Assembly: GCA_947359465.1 (NCBI GenBank)
Contig: OX375881.1
Location: 31,661,742 to 31,725,741 of the forward strand
DNA: 64,000 nucleotides
DNA from: Metellina segmentata
Taxonomy: Eukaryota; Arthropoda; Arachnida; Araneae; Tetragnathidae
Reading direction: 5' to 3'
Positions within the stretch are counted from its first letter, which is position 1. Each line of letters opens with the position of its first letter. Under the pieces are notes generated by a model, which ran no database searches, was not told the DNA's origin, and saw only the letters and a list, made by a program, of their open reading frames with translations. The translations under genes were made by a program, and so were the position numbers. This document shows, piece after piece, positions 34,290-44,689 of the stretch.

Positions 34290-35085
34290 GAAAATAATGT
34301 TCCACTCAAGATTATTGTTTTGCGAGCAACGCAAACACTTCCCCGATTGCTCTTTTCCGCAGACGCCGAATTAAAAGCAGAAAAACTCGATTGCAAATCG
34401 GGTGGAAATCATCTTTCACGGAATCTCATTCTGAATTTCCTGCGAGAGGGCATTTTTACATCCGCCCCGCTCCACCAAAACCCCAGCGTTATTAATTGTC
34501 TTTTTCCAGCAGCAAACAAACATCTAATAAAGAGACCGAACAATTACGCCAATGAAAACGTTACTTCCTCGACTGGCGGCAGCGGCAAAATTACCCCGTC
34601 ATTTGGGTGGAAAATAAACATTTACCACCATATCCTCTTCATTATTTCGGGCCATCACTGTTCATTTCCCAGCCGCGTTAATTGAAACAATTGAAGGAGC
34701 AGTTTCTTATTGTTTTTGCGTGCCCGTATTTTTCTGTTTATGGTGGTTTAATAATGTCCTCCAATCTCAGGTGCAATGGAGAGCGAACACACTAATTCTC
34801 TAATTATGGAATAGTGGTTTGCGCTGCTTGCAATTACGGAAATTGCCCCTCAAGTGGCAAGTTTGGGTTGAAGGGCTGAGGCGGAAATTAAAAGTGGCGC
34901 TTTTTTTCCCCTTTACGTGATTTTCCGGGGATTTAAGGTCACGGCGGTTATTTACCACATAAGTTAATGGAATGGACAGTTCGTTGCGAGTTAGTTCGCA
35001 ACCGGATGTTAAACATTTAGCACTTTCGCAATTAAAAGGCCAAATGTTGCATTTGCCAAGACCACGAATCAGCCAAAATCAGATT
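34290..35085. other. Complex non-repetitive DNA, candidate conserved non-coding sequence
   Basis: Unlike its surroundings this stretch has balanced composition, no tandem structure and no match to any repeat in the window. It is rich in homeodomain-like TAATTA/AATTA cores ('ggtttaataatg', 'ctaattatgg', 'ttaattgaaac') and contains a short inverted repeat GTTGCGA...TCGCAAC at 34983-35002. The frame at 34320-34685 (121 codons) starts mid-sequence and shows no domain. It could equally be old unannotated repeat or unique spacer. Confidence 0.35.
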
Positions 35086-35089
35086 CGAG

Positions 35090-35345
35090 AAAAACTCACT
35101 TAAAGTTATGACTAGGGGACGCGGTAGGAGACCGAGGACGTGCAGCGGATTAGGAGGGTTGCGTGTTCGACACTCGGTCCAACCAAAGACCTTCATGTTC
35201 CTGGGGTGGATGAGCTGGTACGCTTTAAATCTCTCGCCTCAAATGTCTTCACGTTACCATGGTATGGGAATTTGGGTAGCAAGGTGGAAGCTCAGGTGTT
35301 GCTTTCGATATTGAATTCAGGAACAAATAAAACTGATTTGATCCT
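35090..35345 (+). repeat. SINE-A copy, 3'-truncated or diverged
   Basis: B box TGTTCGACACTCGG, then the body ('gtacgctttaaatctctcgc', 'aaatgtcttcacgttacc', 'ggtggaagctcaggtgttgc'). Confidence 0.65.
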
Positions 35346-35399
35346 GCTTTTAGGTTTGTGATCGGGTGGTGAGTGATCTATTCAATTCGGAGTTAAGTT

Positions 35400-36234
35400 A
35401 AATTAAGTTAAGTTAAGTACACTTTTAATAACATAGGTTTTATCAACCTTTTAACATAAACATTAACAAAAACAGACTTTTTCCGTTAGTCGGGATCTCT
35501 TTAGTACAACGAAACGTGCTGCGTTAATTCAACTACCAATCTACAGGTTTGGTACTTTTGATTGGTCGGTTGATTGAATTTCGATGGTACAAAGCCCAAG
35601 CTTGGCCCATATGCCCCAAACGGGAGGATCCAAGACAACTTTAAAAAAATTTAATCACTACAACTGAGAAAAATAATGCAAGCGTATGGAAAGTGACGAG
35701 GTAAACAAAAGGGAGGACAGATAGCTAAGGTACCTTGGGGTTGTGATTGACTGAGAGTTGGGTTTTACGGTGCAAGGTCCAAAAAAGGTCAACCTGCACC
35801 ATCTTCGGGGTTGCGATGTTCATGTTTATGTGAAGGACATTTTTGGACACATTGTCTCCTATCAACGGTCTTTTATGAATAAAATTATACCTCATCACCA
35901 CCAAGTCTTCATTCATTTAGACCGAAAAGACGGATTCGTGTCTTAAATGGTGGTGGGTTGTGTTTTCATTCACAACCAACCCTATTTATTAATGCAACAT
36001 AAAATCGTCTCGTGTCGATATGCAATCGTTTTTCACTTTCCACATACTCGTGAACCCTTTCAAATACACCTAATTCTGATTTTGCCGAACAATTTTTACA
36101 CGAATTAAAGATAAATATTTAATTCTCTTTTACGCGAGTCATTTTGATTTAACACGAGCGGGCCAAGTCAATTTTAATGATTTAATTTTCCTAAATGCTA
36201 AGTCATTTTTCTTTATATTCCTGACATAGAGTTG
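35400..36234. other. Mostly unrecognised; short SINE-B tail at 35755-35800
   Basis: 'gttgggttttacggtgcaag' at about 35755 is the 3' end of SINE-B on the minus strand. The rest is AT-rich. Confidence 0.45.
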
Positions 36235-36560
36235 TATCATTCAAATATTACACGCACTAGTGAGGAACGCGCTGAGAAGTTTCAACGTGAACTGAAGTTG
36301 TTGACAGCCTCTTGCATAGAATTATGTAACGGCTTAACCAAAACAAGAACAAACGATTAATAGCTAAATTTGTTCGTGCAACCGGGGAAGCTTCAGCACC
36401 AGAGGAGACTCATGCTAATTTTCTCAAAAGATCACAGAAAGATATTCATTAATAGAGGAAGGAGACGATGTCCACAACATTTTTAGCAGTGATATTTCAA
36501 TCGCACGCGAACGTATCTGCCGTTTGTTGTCAGAAAGTGAAAATGAATAACATTTTGTTA
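36235..36560 (+). pseudogene. Unrecognised coding-like relic
   Basis: Frames change several times, but the composition is coding-like: RTSEERAEKFQRELKLL near 36255, and a final stretch LIEEGDDVHNIFSSDI then ARERICRLLSESENE ending in TAA near 36549. I do not recognise the family. The acidic C-terminus and local charge pattern suggest an old protein-coding or transposon-encoded segment. Confidence 0.25.
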
Positions 36561-36639
36561 TGTGTAAAGCAGATTTTTTTGTTGTTGCCCACATGAATAT
36601 TTTTTTTTCATCTCGTTACTTATTGATACTCCCTCGTAG

Positions 36640-36840
36640 TATTACTTAACGACGCAATAGAAAAACACAACGGGCATTGACGACAGTCTGGTAGCAATCC
36701 TCCAAGGGAAAGATCTGATGCCAACACCATGTAGTTGTGTACTGCACAATCCTGAAGAGAAAGACCGATAGACAACACCTCGTAATTTGGATAAATAGTC
36801 AGACGAATAGTTCAACACTCGAGCTGGCACACCATACTCT
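36640..36840 (-). repeat. SINE-A, two partial copies in tandem
   Basis: The landmarks 'aaagatctgatgccaacacc' and 'gaaagaccgatagacaacac' are the same part of the SINE and occur within 70 bp, so one copy was inserted in or recombined with another. Confidence 0.55.
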
Positions 36841-36884
36841 GTGGTAGGTAGTGAATTAACGTCGCACTGGAGCATGGCAAAGGG

Positions 36885-36990
36885 CTGTTGGCTTTGTGTT
36901 CTATGGTTCAAGGGCCATATTTGGCCAAGATGCGCCAAACGCAAGACAAGAAAAAGAGAGGATAAAAAGCAAAAAGCAGAGGGGTGGAAG
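36885..36990 (-). repeat. SINE-B fragment
   Basis: 'ctatggttcaagggccatat', 'ggccaagatgcgccaaacgc'. Confidence 0.55.
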
Positions 36991-37039
36991 ATAGTTAAAA
37001 AAGAAGGGAGGACAGATCTTTAGGGTACTTCAAGATTGT

Positions 37040-37290
37040 GAAGCCCGTACATACCTATAGATGTGTTCCTGAATGGGCAGAATACTACGGAGTCTGAGGA
37101 AATGAACATGCAGATTACTGGACAAAGAGGGAAAGTGCAGATGTCCAGATTCCCAATAGACCCTTCTCGCATTCCACAAAAATGATCAACAAAAAAAAGC
37201 AAAGAAACCTTTTCTTCGAAGAATTAATGACTGGATACTCAAGTAAAACTTTGCTTATTAACCCTAAATAGACCCCAGATGCCCCTAGGA
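37040..37290 (+). pseudogene. LINE RNase H-domain relic
   Basis: One frame reads GNEHADYWTKRESADVQIP after an upstream segment resembling W/C-VP-(G/E)-H/W; this is the 'G-N-E-x-A-D' signature of the RNase H domain found in some arthropod LINE polyproteins. It continues with FSHSTKMINKKKQRNLFFE. A stop lies just before GNEHAD and no other LINE part is nearby. Confidence 0.5.
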
Positions 37291-37379
37291 GAGAAGCTTT
37301 TAAAATAACCAGACGTAACTATTCACAATAGTTTAGCTAAGCACCTCTTCTGCAAGAGCTAAGCTCTAATTATAGACGA

Positions 37380-37890
37380 TTGTAGGGGAAGATGGGACAC
37401 AGTGTTACATAGGGTACAGTGTTACAGTGAATTTCATTTTAAAATGGTAAGAAAACTAGCTCCAATTTAATTACAATCTTGTTAACCATCTTGTTTTCCA
37501 GAAGTCCATGTGTTTTGGAAAAATTTGCATCATTAGTTACTTTTCTATAAGCAAATCTCTATTTTTGCATGTTAAAAGTAAAATTTTGTGTTTGTAAAAT
37601 TCTCCTTATTCATGAGTGGTGTTTATTTTATAATGAATAATATTTTAAAAGTAAAGCTAATTGCGGTTAGGTTCAGTTCAGTTAAAATGATCTAAATTCC
37701 CATTATATAGTCATAAAATTTTTTTGTTACTAGCTATGTCAGATGGGGTACTTGTTTTACAGAATGAAAACGGGTACACTGTTACATATATAACTTGTCC
37801 AATTAACACATTAGAAACAAGCATATGTTTCACAGTGTAAATTTTATTACTCTTATTGCTCTGCATTTTTCATTTTAAGATTTTCAATTA
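37380..37890. other. AT-rich stretch with repeated GTGTTACA motifs
   Basis: 'cacagtgttacat', 'acagtgttacagt' (37395-37430) and 'gggtacactgttacatat' (37772-37790) suggest a short interspersed motif, perhaps inverted-repeat ends of an old element. No coding capacity. Confidence 0.3.
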
Positions 37891-37988
37891 CACAGTCCAG
37901 TCACATTAATGTGACCACCACCTACTTTCGACGTCAACGTGAAATAACCAATCACAAAAGGCAGATGGCAGCACATTGCAGTGGAGTG

Positions 37989-37996
37989 TATATAAA
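37989..37996 (+). promoter_or_regulatory. TATA box of the Tc1-like transposase
   Basis: TATATAAA lies 43 bp upstream of the ATG at 38039 and favours that ATG over the in-frame one at 37976, which would precede the TATA box. Confidence 0.55.
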
Positions 37997-38038
37997 GGGT
38001 ATCCTAGGGCATCGGAAAGCATTTCAATCGTTGGCGTA

Positions 38039-39079
38039 ATGCACAAACGTAGCGATTTATCCGACGTCCAAAAGGGCATAATTATTGGCTTACGGGCCAA
38101 GGGTGGAAGCATTTCGGAAATGGCTAATTTTATGAACTGTTCGCGTGCCGCTGTGGTAAAGGTATACCGTGCATGGCGAAATGGCACTATCCAAAATCAG
38201 CGGCGTGGCACATATGGTGCACCACGGGCTATAGATGACAGAGGCGAACGAAGGCTACGGAGATGCGTTCGGGCGAATAGACGTGCAACTGTTGAGCAAC
38301 TGACCGCCCAGATGAATCAAGGGGCTACCAAGAGTGTATCCTCAACAACGGTTCAGCAAACGTTGCTGCGCATGGGCCTCCGCCGCAGACGCTTGGTTAA
38401 TGCACCTATGCTGACTGCTGTTCATTGTAGACGAAGGCTAGAATTTGCACGCCAGTACCGCAACTGGACGTTGACAAAGTGGCGACAGGTGGCTTTTACG
38501 GATGAATCATGTTTTACGCTCCATCGGACAGATGGACGTTGGCGTATACGGCGTAAAACGTCTGAAAGCAAACACCCTGAAACAATTGCCGGAAGGATCC
38601 AGGCTGGAGGAGAGAGCATTATGGTTTGGGGAATATTTTCCTGGCATTCATTGGGTGCACTCATCATTGTGGAAGGCACGATGGATCAGCACAAGAACTT
38701 ACATGTCCTTGCGGACCATGTCCACCCCTACATGCGAATTGTTTTTCCTCAGAATGATGGCATCTACCAGCAGGACAATGCGAGGTGTCATACAGCTCGC
38801 AGTGTATGTGTGTGGTTCGAAGAGCACCAGTATGAGTTTACCGTACTATCCTGGCCAGCAAACTCACCGGATTTAAACCCAATCGAGAATATGTGGGACC
38901 ACCTCGATCGGGTTGTTCGCACAATGGATCCTCACCCGCGTAATCTAGCGCAGCTGGCCACGGCACTGGAGTCGGCATGGCTCAACATCCCAGTGAACAC
39001 TTTCAGAAACCTAATTGACTCTCTTCCTGCACGTCTCGCAGCGGTCCACTCTACCAAAGGTGGTTATTCTGGCTTTTGA
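38039..39079 (+). CDS. Tc1-like transposase, intact (346 aa)
   Basis: Catalyses cut-and-paste transposition into TA sites in the nucleus. The first 110 residues form two helix-turn-helix units (SDVQKGIIIGLRAKGGSISE, then a second basic unit) that bind the TIR. The DDE catalytic core has Asp155 (FTDESCF), Asp246 (YQQDNARCH) and Glu283 (NSPDLNPIENMW). I count 36 residues between the second Asp and the Glu, so the signature is DD36E rather than the DD34E of classical Tc1; a DD36E group (Incomer) has been described. The length is normal for Tc1-like proteins. The upstream in-frame ATG at 37976 would add 21 residues, but it lies before the TATA box and is unlikely. No stop, frameshift or missing catalytic residue is visible. 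Confidence 0.95.
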   Translation: MHKRSDLSDVQKGIIIGLRAKGGSISEMANFMNCSRAAVVKVYRAWRNGTIQNQRRGTYGAPRAIDDRGERRLRRCVRANRRATVEQLTAQMNQGATKSVSSTTVQQTLLRMGLRRRRLVNAPMLTAVHCRRRLEFARQYRNWTLTKWRQVAFTDESCFTLHRTDGRWRIRRKTSESKHPETIAGRIQAGGESIMVWGIFSWHSLGALIIVEGTMDQHKNLHVLADHVHPYMRIVFPQNDGIYQQDNARCHTARSVCVWFEEHQYEFTVLSWPANSPDLNPIENMWDHLDRVVRTMDPHPRNLAQLATALESAWLNIPVNTFRNLIDSLPARLAAVHSTKGGYSGF

Positions 39080-39112
39080 CAGGTGGTCACATTAATGTGA
39101 CTGGACTGTGTA

Positions 39113-39807
39113 TAAATATGAATGATAACATAAATAAATAGGTTAGTTTTTCCAAAAACCTTTTCTCCATATAGGTTTGCATATCTTTTAAAATGATGTT
39201 TACAATCTTTATTTACAGTATTAGTAGTTTTCTTTTGTTCATTCATTCGAAACATTAACAAGCTAACGAAATTATGATTCCCACAAGAAGTAAGGTCTTT
39301 CCCTAAAGCCCCAACCCGATAAACTGGACAAAATAGATGACTTGTGAAATGCAGGATCTTGTTTGATAGGCCAGTTAAAAATATGGTTACAGAGAACATA
39401 TTGAAGAGAAAAAAACCCTGAGGCATAAGCCTTCAGAGATATCATCAACAGATGAAGATTCACCATCTTATGCTGATAATGATAACATCTCTTTTTCAGA
39501 ATTGCAATCAGACATAGCTGCAGACGACAGAAATCAACAAGCGTTATAGTTTAAGGACACCTTAAAGAACATAAAATTCACTCTGTTGGGGAAGTTGTGA
39601 ATCAGAACAATGTTGATTTGGAAGTGATGTACGTCAAGAGAATTTTATAGCTTCCTTTGTCAACCACGCTTAAAACCTTAACACGTTCGCTGCCAGCGAG
39701 TAATGTGGCATTAATACTAAAGAACCAATCATGTGGCAGCGTGTGGTGTGGAGTGATATATCCCTTGCAAATCACGGGTTTGAGCGGGAAGAGCTGCGCC
39801 TTAATAT
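39113..39807. other. Nothing recognised
   Basis: AT-rich flank between the Tc1-like transposon and the Harbinger MITE. Minus-strand frames here are hydrophobic and lack motifs. Confidence 0.45.
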
Positions 39808-40135
39808 TTAGGCTAGGTGCACATATCCGGTTTCTCAACGTGCGGCGCCGCTGCCGCAACGCAAGTGCGGTCTGAGATACATTAGATCCTATGGAGAAGT
39901 GCACACATGTCTCCAGCGCTGCTGGGGCGACGCACGTCCAACTTGCGTGCTATTTGTACAGCATTTCCCAAGGCGCCGCACATGAGTCTCCGTTCTGAAG
40001 TACCTTGTTTTCATAAATAAATGGAATATAAGTACTAATTAATAAATGGTTGTATCCAGTAACGTGTATTTTGTTTAAAAAGATATTTATTTTACACCAA
40101 GTAAGCGAAATAAATACGTTTTCTTCGATAGAATA

Positions 40136-41567
40136 CAGGGTGTTTCAGTGAACCGTTTCAGAACTTCTAAGAGGGGTAGGGTACATCCTGACGAACCAAA
40201 ATCATATACCAATGGGCAGTCAGAAATGCTTTCCTGACGCGGTAGATGGCGTTGAGCGAAAATCCCGAGCTTTCATGTAGGGAATCTTAATTTCGCACAA
40301 GAACGCCAAGTTAGTAGGATGGATGATTACACGATCGCAGAGTTAGCCGATTTGCATTTGGCGTACGGGGCTGCAAATTGTAGTGGGCCAGCCGCACAGC
40401 GTTTGTACGCGGAACGATATCCAACGAGGCGTATCCCCAGTCATAATTTCTTTGCAAGACTGCACCAGAGGTTAGCTGAGACAGGTTCATTAGAAAGAGC
40501 TGACAGGGACAGGGTAAGAACAGCACGGACTGCAGACGTCGAACAGAATGTGTTGCAGCATGTACAGGGGAATCCAAGAACGAGTGTAGCAAACGCAGTT
40601 GGGGTTTCCAATTACAGCGTCTGGAGGATTCTCCGAGAAGACATGCATCCGTTTCACGTGCAGCGTGTCCAGACACAGCAACCGGAGGATTATGCACCTC
40701 GTATTGCTTTCGCACAGTGGTACCTTGGAAAATGTGCTACAAATCCCCTTTTTCCTGCTGAAGTGTTGTTTTCCGATGAGGTATCCTTCACAAGGGAAGG
40801 AATTTTCAACACGCATAACGACCATATCTGGGCGGTCGAGAACCCGCATGCAATACGACGTCGTGCAGCACAGATTCGATTTTCGGTCAATGTATGGGCC
40901 GGTATTATGGGAGATCACCTCATCGGACCTTACCTGTTACCGTCTCGTCTAACCGGACCTAACTACTTGCTCTTTCTGCAGCAAGTATTGCCACAACTTT
41001 TGAGAGATGAACAGATTTCTGCATCGACGCAACAGACAATGTGGTTCCAACACGATGGAGCCCCTGCCCATTATAGCGGAGATGTTCGTAACTACCTGGA
41101 TGTCACATTTGGTCAGCAGTGGATCGGATGCGGTGGTCCCGTGCGTTGGCCTGCTCGTTCACCCGACCTATCATGTCTTGATTTTTATTTCTGGGGTCAT
41201 CTGAAATCGCTAGTTTATGACACCCCTGTTGACAATGTTGTGGAGCTAGTTGCAAGAATTGCAGTAGCTGCCGGAGAAATTCGAGATATGCCTGGAGTAT
41301 TCCAGAATGTTCGGATGTCCATGCGTCGGAGATATGAGGCGTGCATTGTAGCCCGTGGAAGAAACTTCGAACACTTACTTTAATCCATGTACCTTTTGCT
41401 TCTTTTCATGTATTATTAAAACGATTTCTCACTTACGGTCTCTTTTCTTTACGGTGCTTCTGTGTACAACACCGCTTCAGGAAAGCATTTCCGACCCCAC
41501 ATTGCTATATGATTTCGAGTTGTCAGGATGTACCCTACCCCTCTTAGAAGTTCACTGAAACAACCTG
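40136..41567 (+). mobile_element. Complete mariner-like transposon (1432 bp), DD41D
   Basis: TIRs CAGGGTGTTTCAGTGAAC at left and, reversed, CAGGTTGTTTCAGTGAAC at right, continuing after an 11-bp length difference into 'ttctaagaggggtagggtac'. TA target duplication at 40134-40135 and 41568-41569. The flanking MITE sequence rejoins cleanly across it. One intact transposase gene occupies most of the element. Confidence 0.95.
40319..41383 (+). CDS. Mariner-like DD41D transposase, intact (354 aa)
   Basis: Cut-and-paste transposase targeting TA. The N-terminal ~65 residues (YTIAELADLHLAYGAA, then YAERYPTRRIPSH) are a helix-turn-helix of the DUF4817 type, common in arthropod transposon proteins. A second HTH follows (VANAVGVSNYSVWRIL). 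The catalytic core has Asp153 (LFSDEVSF), Asp246 (WFQHDGAPAHY) and a third acidic residue, Asp288 (SPDLSCLDFYFWG). I count 41 residues between the second and third, giving DD41D, the spacing described for the rosa group. Start: the first ATG after the 5' TIR, 183 bp inside the element, preceded by a short A/G-rich leader. No defect seen. The protein could belong to a neighbouring IS630/Tc1/mariner clade; the spacing count is direct. Confidence 0.95.
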   Translation: MDDYTIAELADLHLAYGAANCSGPAAQRLYAERYPTRRIPSHNFFARLHQRLAETGSLERADRDRVRTARTADVEQNVLQHVQGNPRTSVANAVGVSNYSVWRILREDMHPFHVQRVQTQQPEDYAPRIAFAQWYLGKCATNPLFPAEVLFSDEVSFTREGIFNTHNDHIWAVENPHAIRRRAAQIRFSVNVWAGIMGDHLIGPYLLPSRLTGPNYLLFLQQVLPQLLRDEQISASTQQTMWFQHDGAPAHYSGDVRNYLDVTFGQQWIGCGGPVRWPARSPDLSCLDFYFWGHLKSLVYDTPVDNVVELVARIAVAAGEIRDMPGVFQNVRMSMRRRYEACIVARGRNFEHLL

Positions 41568-41689
41568 TATGTATCGCAAATGGCGCGAAATGAGTTCGTG
41601 CGTCATTTCACGATTATGTGCGCATTATTGGGCTTCGGTGCCGCAGTGACGCCGGCGTTTAAAACCCGGATGTGTGCACCGGGCCTTAT

Positions 41690-42150
41690 TATCCGCTTCA
41701 ATTGGCATTATATGTTAGTTTTAGGCTTGGAGTTAAGGTTAGATGACTAGTCATAAGGTATGTGATTTCTAATAAGCGCCTCTAACGGATAACGAAATTG
41801 CAAATTTGTTGTCTGAGCTTTCGCCAATCTTTTGTGGTATTGGCGCACTTTTCAATCGTATTTATTATAAAAAGTAATTCGGTTTCTGGGAAAAACTCAT
41901 TTCTACGGCGGGGAAATAACTATCAACACATCCCAACGTGAACGGCAGCGAGTGTGTTAAAGCATTGTAACTGCAATTCAATGTGTATTTTCACCCATAA
42001 AGTTGCTGCAATTGATGGCTTGTTTAAAAGTCCCTATGTTCGCGTCAGATGTTATGGCACACCTCAAATGACAGTTACTTGAAGACAGTGTACTAGTAAA
42101 AAACTTAATAAACATTTCCAACATTTAAAATAAAACACAAGATGTAAGAT
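41690..42150. other. Nothing recognised
   Basis: No supported feature. Confidence 0.45.
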
Positions 42151-42154
42151 TTAA

Positions 42155-42852
42155 CCCTCTGACTGCTCAATTTGTGGACAGAAATCGCTACAAAAATCGA
42201 GTATTTTTTTTTTGCATATTAAAAATCTATATATATTGGCGAATTGAAATATGCATTTTTTTTCTTTCTAGAAAATACTTTTAAAATAGATTTTTATCAC
42301 GAGAAACTAAACTGTCAGAAGTTATTGTTAGCTATATGCACAGTAATTTCCGGATTTCCACGAAAAGGAACTGGAGGAGGAGGAGGAGGAATATTCTTCA
42401 TATTAATTTTGCACCACTGCCTAACGCTTTGCAAGTTTATTGAATCATGATCAGATTCATCGCTTTCTGAGGAGCAGTCCGAAAAATCTATATCACTATC
42501 AAAACTAAAATCACTTTCAGAATCTGATAAATCATCAGGAATATATACTCTGTCAATCGCTGAACGTTTTCTAGCAGCCATTTCTGATTAGAAAAAGGCG
42601 CGAAGTTACAGCGGTAAATACAAAGTACCTTCAAATGCCGCAATTTAGTGGACGACTAGCGACAACTGTTGACCAAAATCTAAATTTAACGTCTAACACT
42701 GTATGTAATTTATTTCATTGGTTAAACGGTGAAAAAGTGGGATGCGCTCCTCAATAAAGATAGAAAAACACCTGCCCGCGAAAATCGCGGGATGAGCAAA
42801 TTTTGCTACATTTGAGTTGCCCGTGGAAATCGCGGGATAATCAGCCAGTGGG
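42155..42852 (-). mobile_element. piggyBac deletion derivative (698 bp)
   Basis: Flanked by TTAA at 42151-42154 and 42853-42856. Termini CCCTCTGACTGC and, reversed, CCCACTGGCTGA form a short inverted repeat with the CCC start typical of piggyBac. The right end has two subterminal repeats, CCCGCGAAAATCGCGGGAT and CCCGTGGAAATCGCGGGAT, each itself nearly palindromic. It keeps only the first 88 codons of a transposase, on the minus strand. The remaining catalytic region is deleted. Confidence 0.85.
42315..42581 (-). pseudogene. piggyBac transposase N-terminal fragment (88 aa)
   Basis: Starts with a basic stretch MAARKRSAID, then an acidic serine/aspartate-rich segment (DLSDSESDFSFDSDIDFSD), then a poly-proline run and VPFRGNPEI, which matches the entry of the piggyBac DDE domain. 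Acidic N-termini followed by an 'F-x-GNPG' motif are typical of the family. It stops soon after (HIANNNF), just where the catalytic domain should begin. Confidence 0.75.
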
Positions 42853-42856
42853 TTAA

Positions 42857-44220
42857 TAGAATAATACACTCTTGTTCGGTTCTTCAAGCAGATCCCTTTA
42901 TTTCATTTAGCACAAATTCTCTTCTCTGGAACCAAACTTTGTTTCTTGTATTCTTTGAACACTAAACAGAATTCCACGAATATATGGTAATCACGTATCG
43001 TTAACAGTCATAATTTTAATTTTGTGGCAGATAACCTTTACATAAATTAAAATTTAATCTATTCTGAATGTCTGAGTGGAATTCTTATATATAACCTGCC
43101 ATATTATTTTATAGTACAAAGTATAGTACAATGTATAAAAAGTGAACATTATTATTATGTGGTAATAAAAGCGAACAGAATCGTCAGATGTTTTAGTTAA
43201 ATGTTGTGCAATTCAATGTGTGCCTCGTTAACGAATACGTTTATTACTCGTTCTCATATACGTGATGTTTTAATAGCAGTTGTGAAATATTTACCATTAA
43301 AATAAGTAACGTAGAATGAATTCGAAAAGCCCGAACGAAAACGTTGCCATCAATTTTGTTGGTAATGCAGAGAACGAATGTACAAATAGTTTTATCCTTT
43401 AAGAAAACTAACGCTCTTCTTAAATCCATAACTTTTCAATTTGAAAAACTGCTAGACCAAAACAAAACACTCCATTGAGTATTGATATACACGTGAAGTG
43501 CGCACACACACACACACAATTATAAGTTTAAAAGGAAAAAAAAACCCACGGAAATCCGTCTAAAAGTTCAATTCCAATTAGAAAAGTAGAGGAAAAAAGA
43601 AAATATAGGTTTTCTTGTATCTTTAACTTATTCTTTATTGGATTTAAAGTTGAAACAATTGAAAAAAGCCAATTATACGGTAGCTTCTCTAAAAATAATC
43701 GATTCATCCAACTCCAAAAAAATGGCGGTTTAAAGGCAATCGTAGAAAGCTAGTTTGTACTGCGATTCCGTCGCTCAAAAATACCGAGAACTATTGGAAA
43801 AAGGGGGTTTGCTAGCGGTAAACCAATCTTGTTTGTTTAGTATGAGAAATCGAACTCTCCAGTATGAACGATACGAGATTCAGCAGAGCATCTAGTTCTT
43901 AATGGCTTTGCTATAATCGTTTCCAGGGAAGAACCCACTCATTCTGAAAGGGTTAGGCACCAAATACCAGCAACAAATGAAGCGTATCGGGATATTTTAC
44001 AAGCCGGTGTGCTTTGCTGTTTTTATCGTTGTTTACGATGTCCTTTTCTTTTGGTTCTACCCTTAAAAAAGTTCTCTGTGAATGTCGGTAATTTTTAAAA
44101 CCGACATGTTTTTTAGATGTTTTGGCGTTGGTTACTTTGGTCCTATGGTCCCAAAATGTGTTGCAAGCTCAAGTACCCGTGGCTAAGTTTAAGTGCAGTG
44201 TTCTGAAAACTTCGGGTTTT
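42857..44220. other. AT-rich stretch, nothing recognised
   Basis: Contains a short (CA)n tract near 43501 and no convincing frame. Confidence 0.5.
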
Positions 44221-44224
44221 GTTT

Positions 44225-44465
44225 GAAGTTTTTTTGGGTTGTGGTTGGATTTTTATGACGCTGGAGCACACACGTCCAAGTTGCCCCAATGCAGGATGGT
44301 AGGCATGTAGGTAGTTAAATCGACGTTGAACTGGAGCTATTACAGAACGGGCTATTGGAAACCCTTCCGGAATCAAACCCAAAGTGAAAGTCTCGAAGAC
44401 AACACCTCGTACTTTTTGAACCACGGTCACATGAGGTCAACACCTGTTAGTTGGCACCTCATATA
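44225..44465 (-). repeat. SINE-B tail followed by SINE-A body
   Basis: 44225-44320: 'ttggatttttatgacgctgg', 'gccccaatgcagg' (diverged SINE-B). 44325-44465: 'gacgttgaactggagctatt', 'agacaacacctcgtactttt', 'tgaaccacggtcacatgagg' (SINE-A, minus). Confidence 0.55.
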
Positions 44466-44689
44466 AGATTAACTAAATCAATAGTTAAATAATTTATTCA
44501 AAATTGCGTTACAACGGGACAGCTGTATCAAGTTCACTTGTGTACTACCGTACTCAAAGTTGTGCAATGGATGATTTGACTGTCCTTGGCATATCACCCA
44601 CTCATAGTGGATGATCCATCAGTGACCACCGATAAAGCGAACGCATCTGGAATTTGTTCGAAGTACATATGGCTCTTTTTTTAAAGAAC

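Larger units (their letters stand above)
37891..39110 (+). mobile_element. Complete Tc1-like transposon (1220 bp), DD36E spacing
   Basis: Perfect 29-bp TIRs start CACAGTCCAGTCACATTAAT and end with GTGACCACC; the element is flanked by TA at 37889-37890 and 39111-39112. The TIR contains the palindrome CACATTAATGTG. It encodes one uninterrupted transposase. With intact TIRs, TA flanks and an intact gene it may be autonomous. Confidence 0.95.
39811..41685 (-). mobile_element. Harbinger-type MITE, second copy, split by a mariner-like transposon
   Basis: TIRs GGCTAGGTGCACATATCCGG at left and, reversed, GGCCCGGTGCACACATCCGG at right; TTA flanks at 39808-39810 and 41686-41688. It is in opposite orientation to 8509-9479. 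It has one copy of the ~174-bp core ('caaggtacttgttttc' reversed ... 'gcaaatggcgcgaaatgag'), interrupted at a TA by 40136-41567. Without the insertion it would be about 440 bp. Confidence 0.85.

Noticed and set aside
34320..34685. 121-codon plus-strand frame
   Set aside because: Mixed composition, no domain, no recognisable start context. More likely chance in non-coding DNA.
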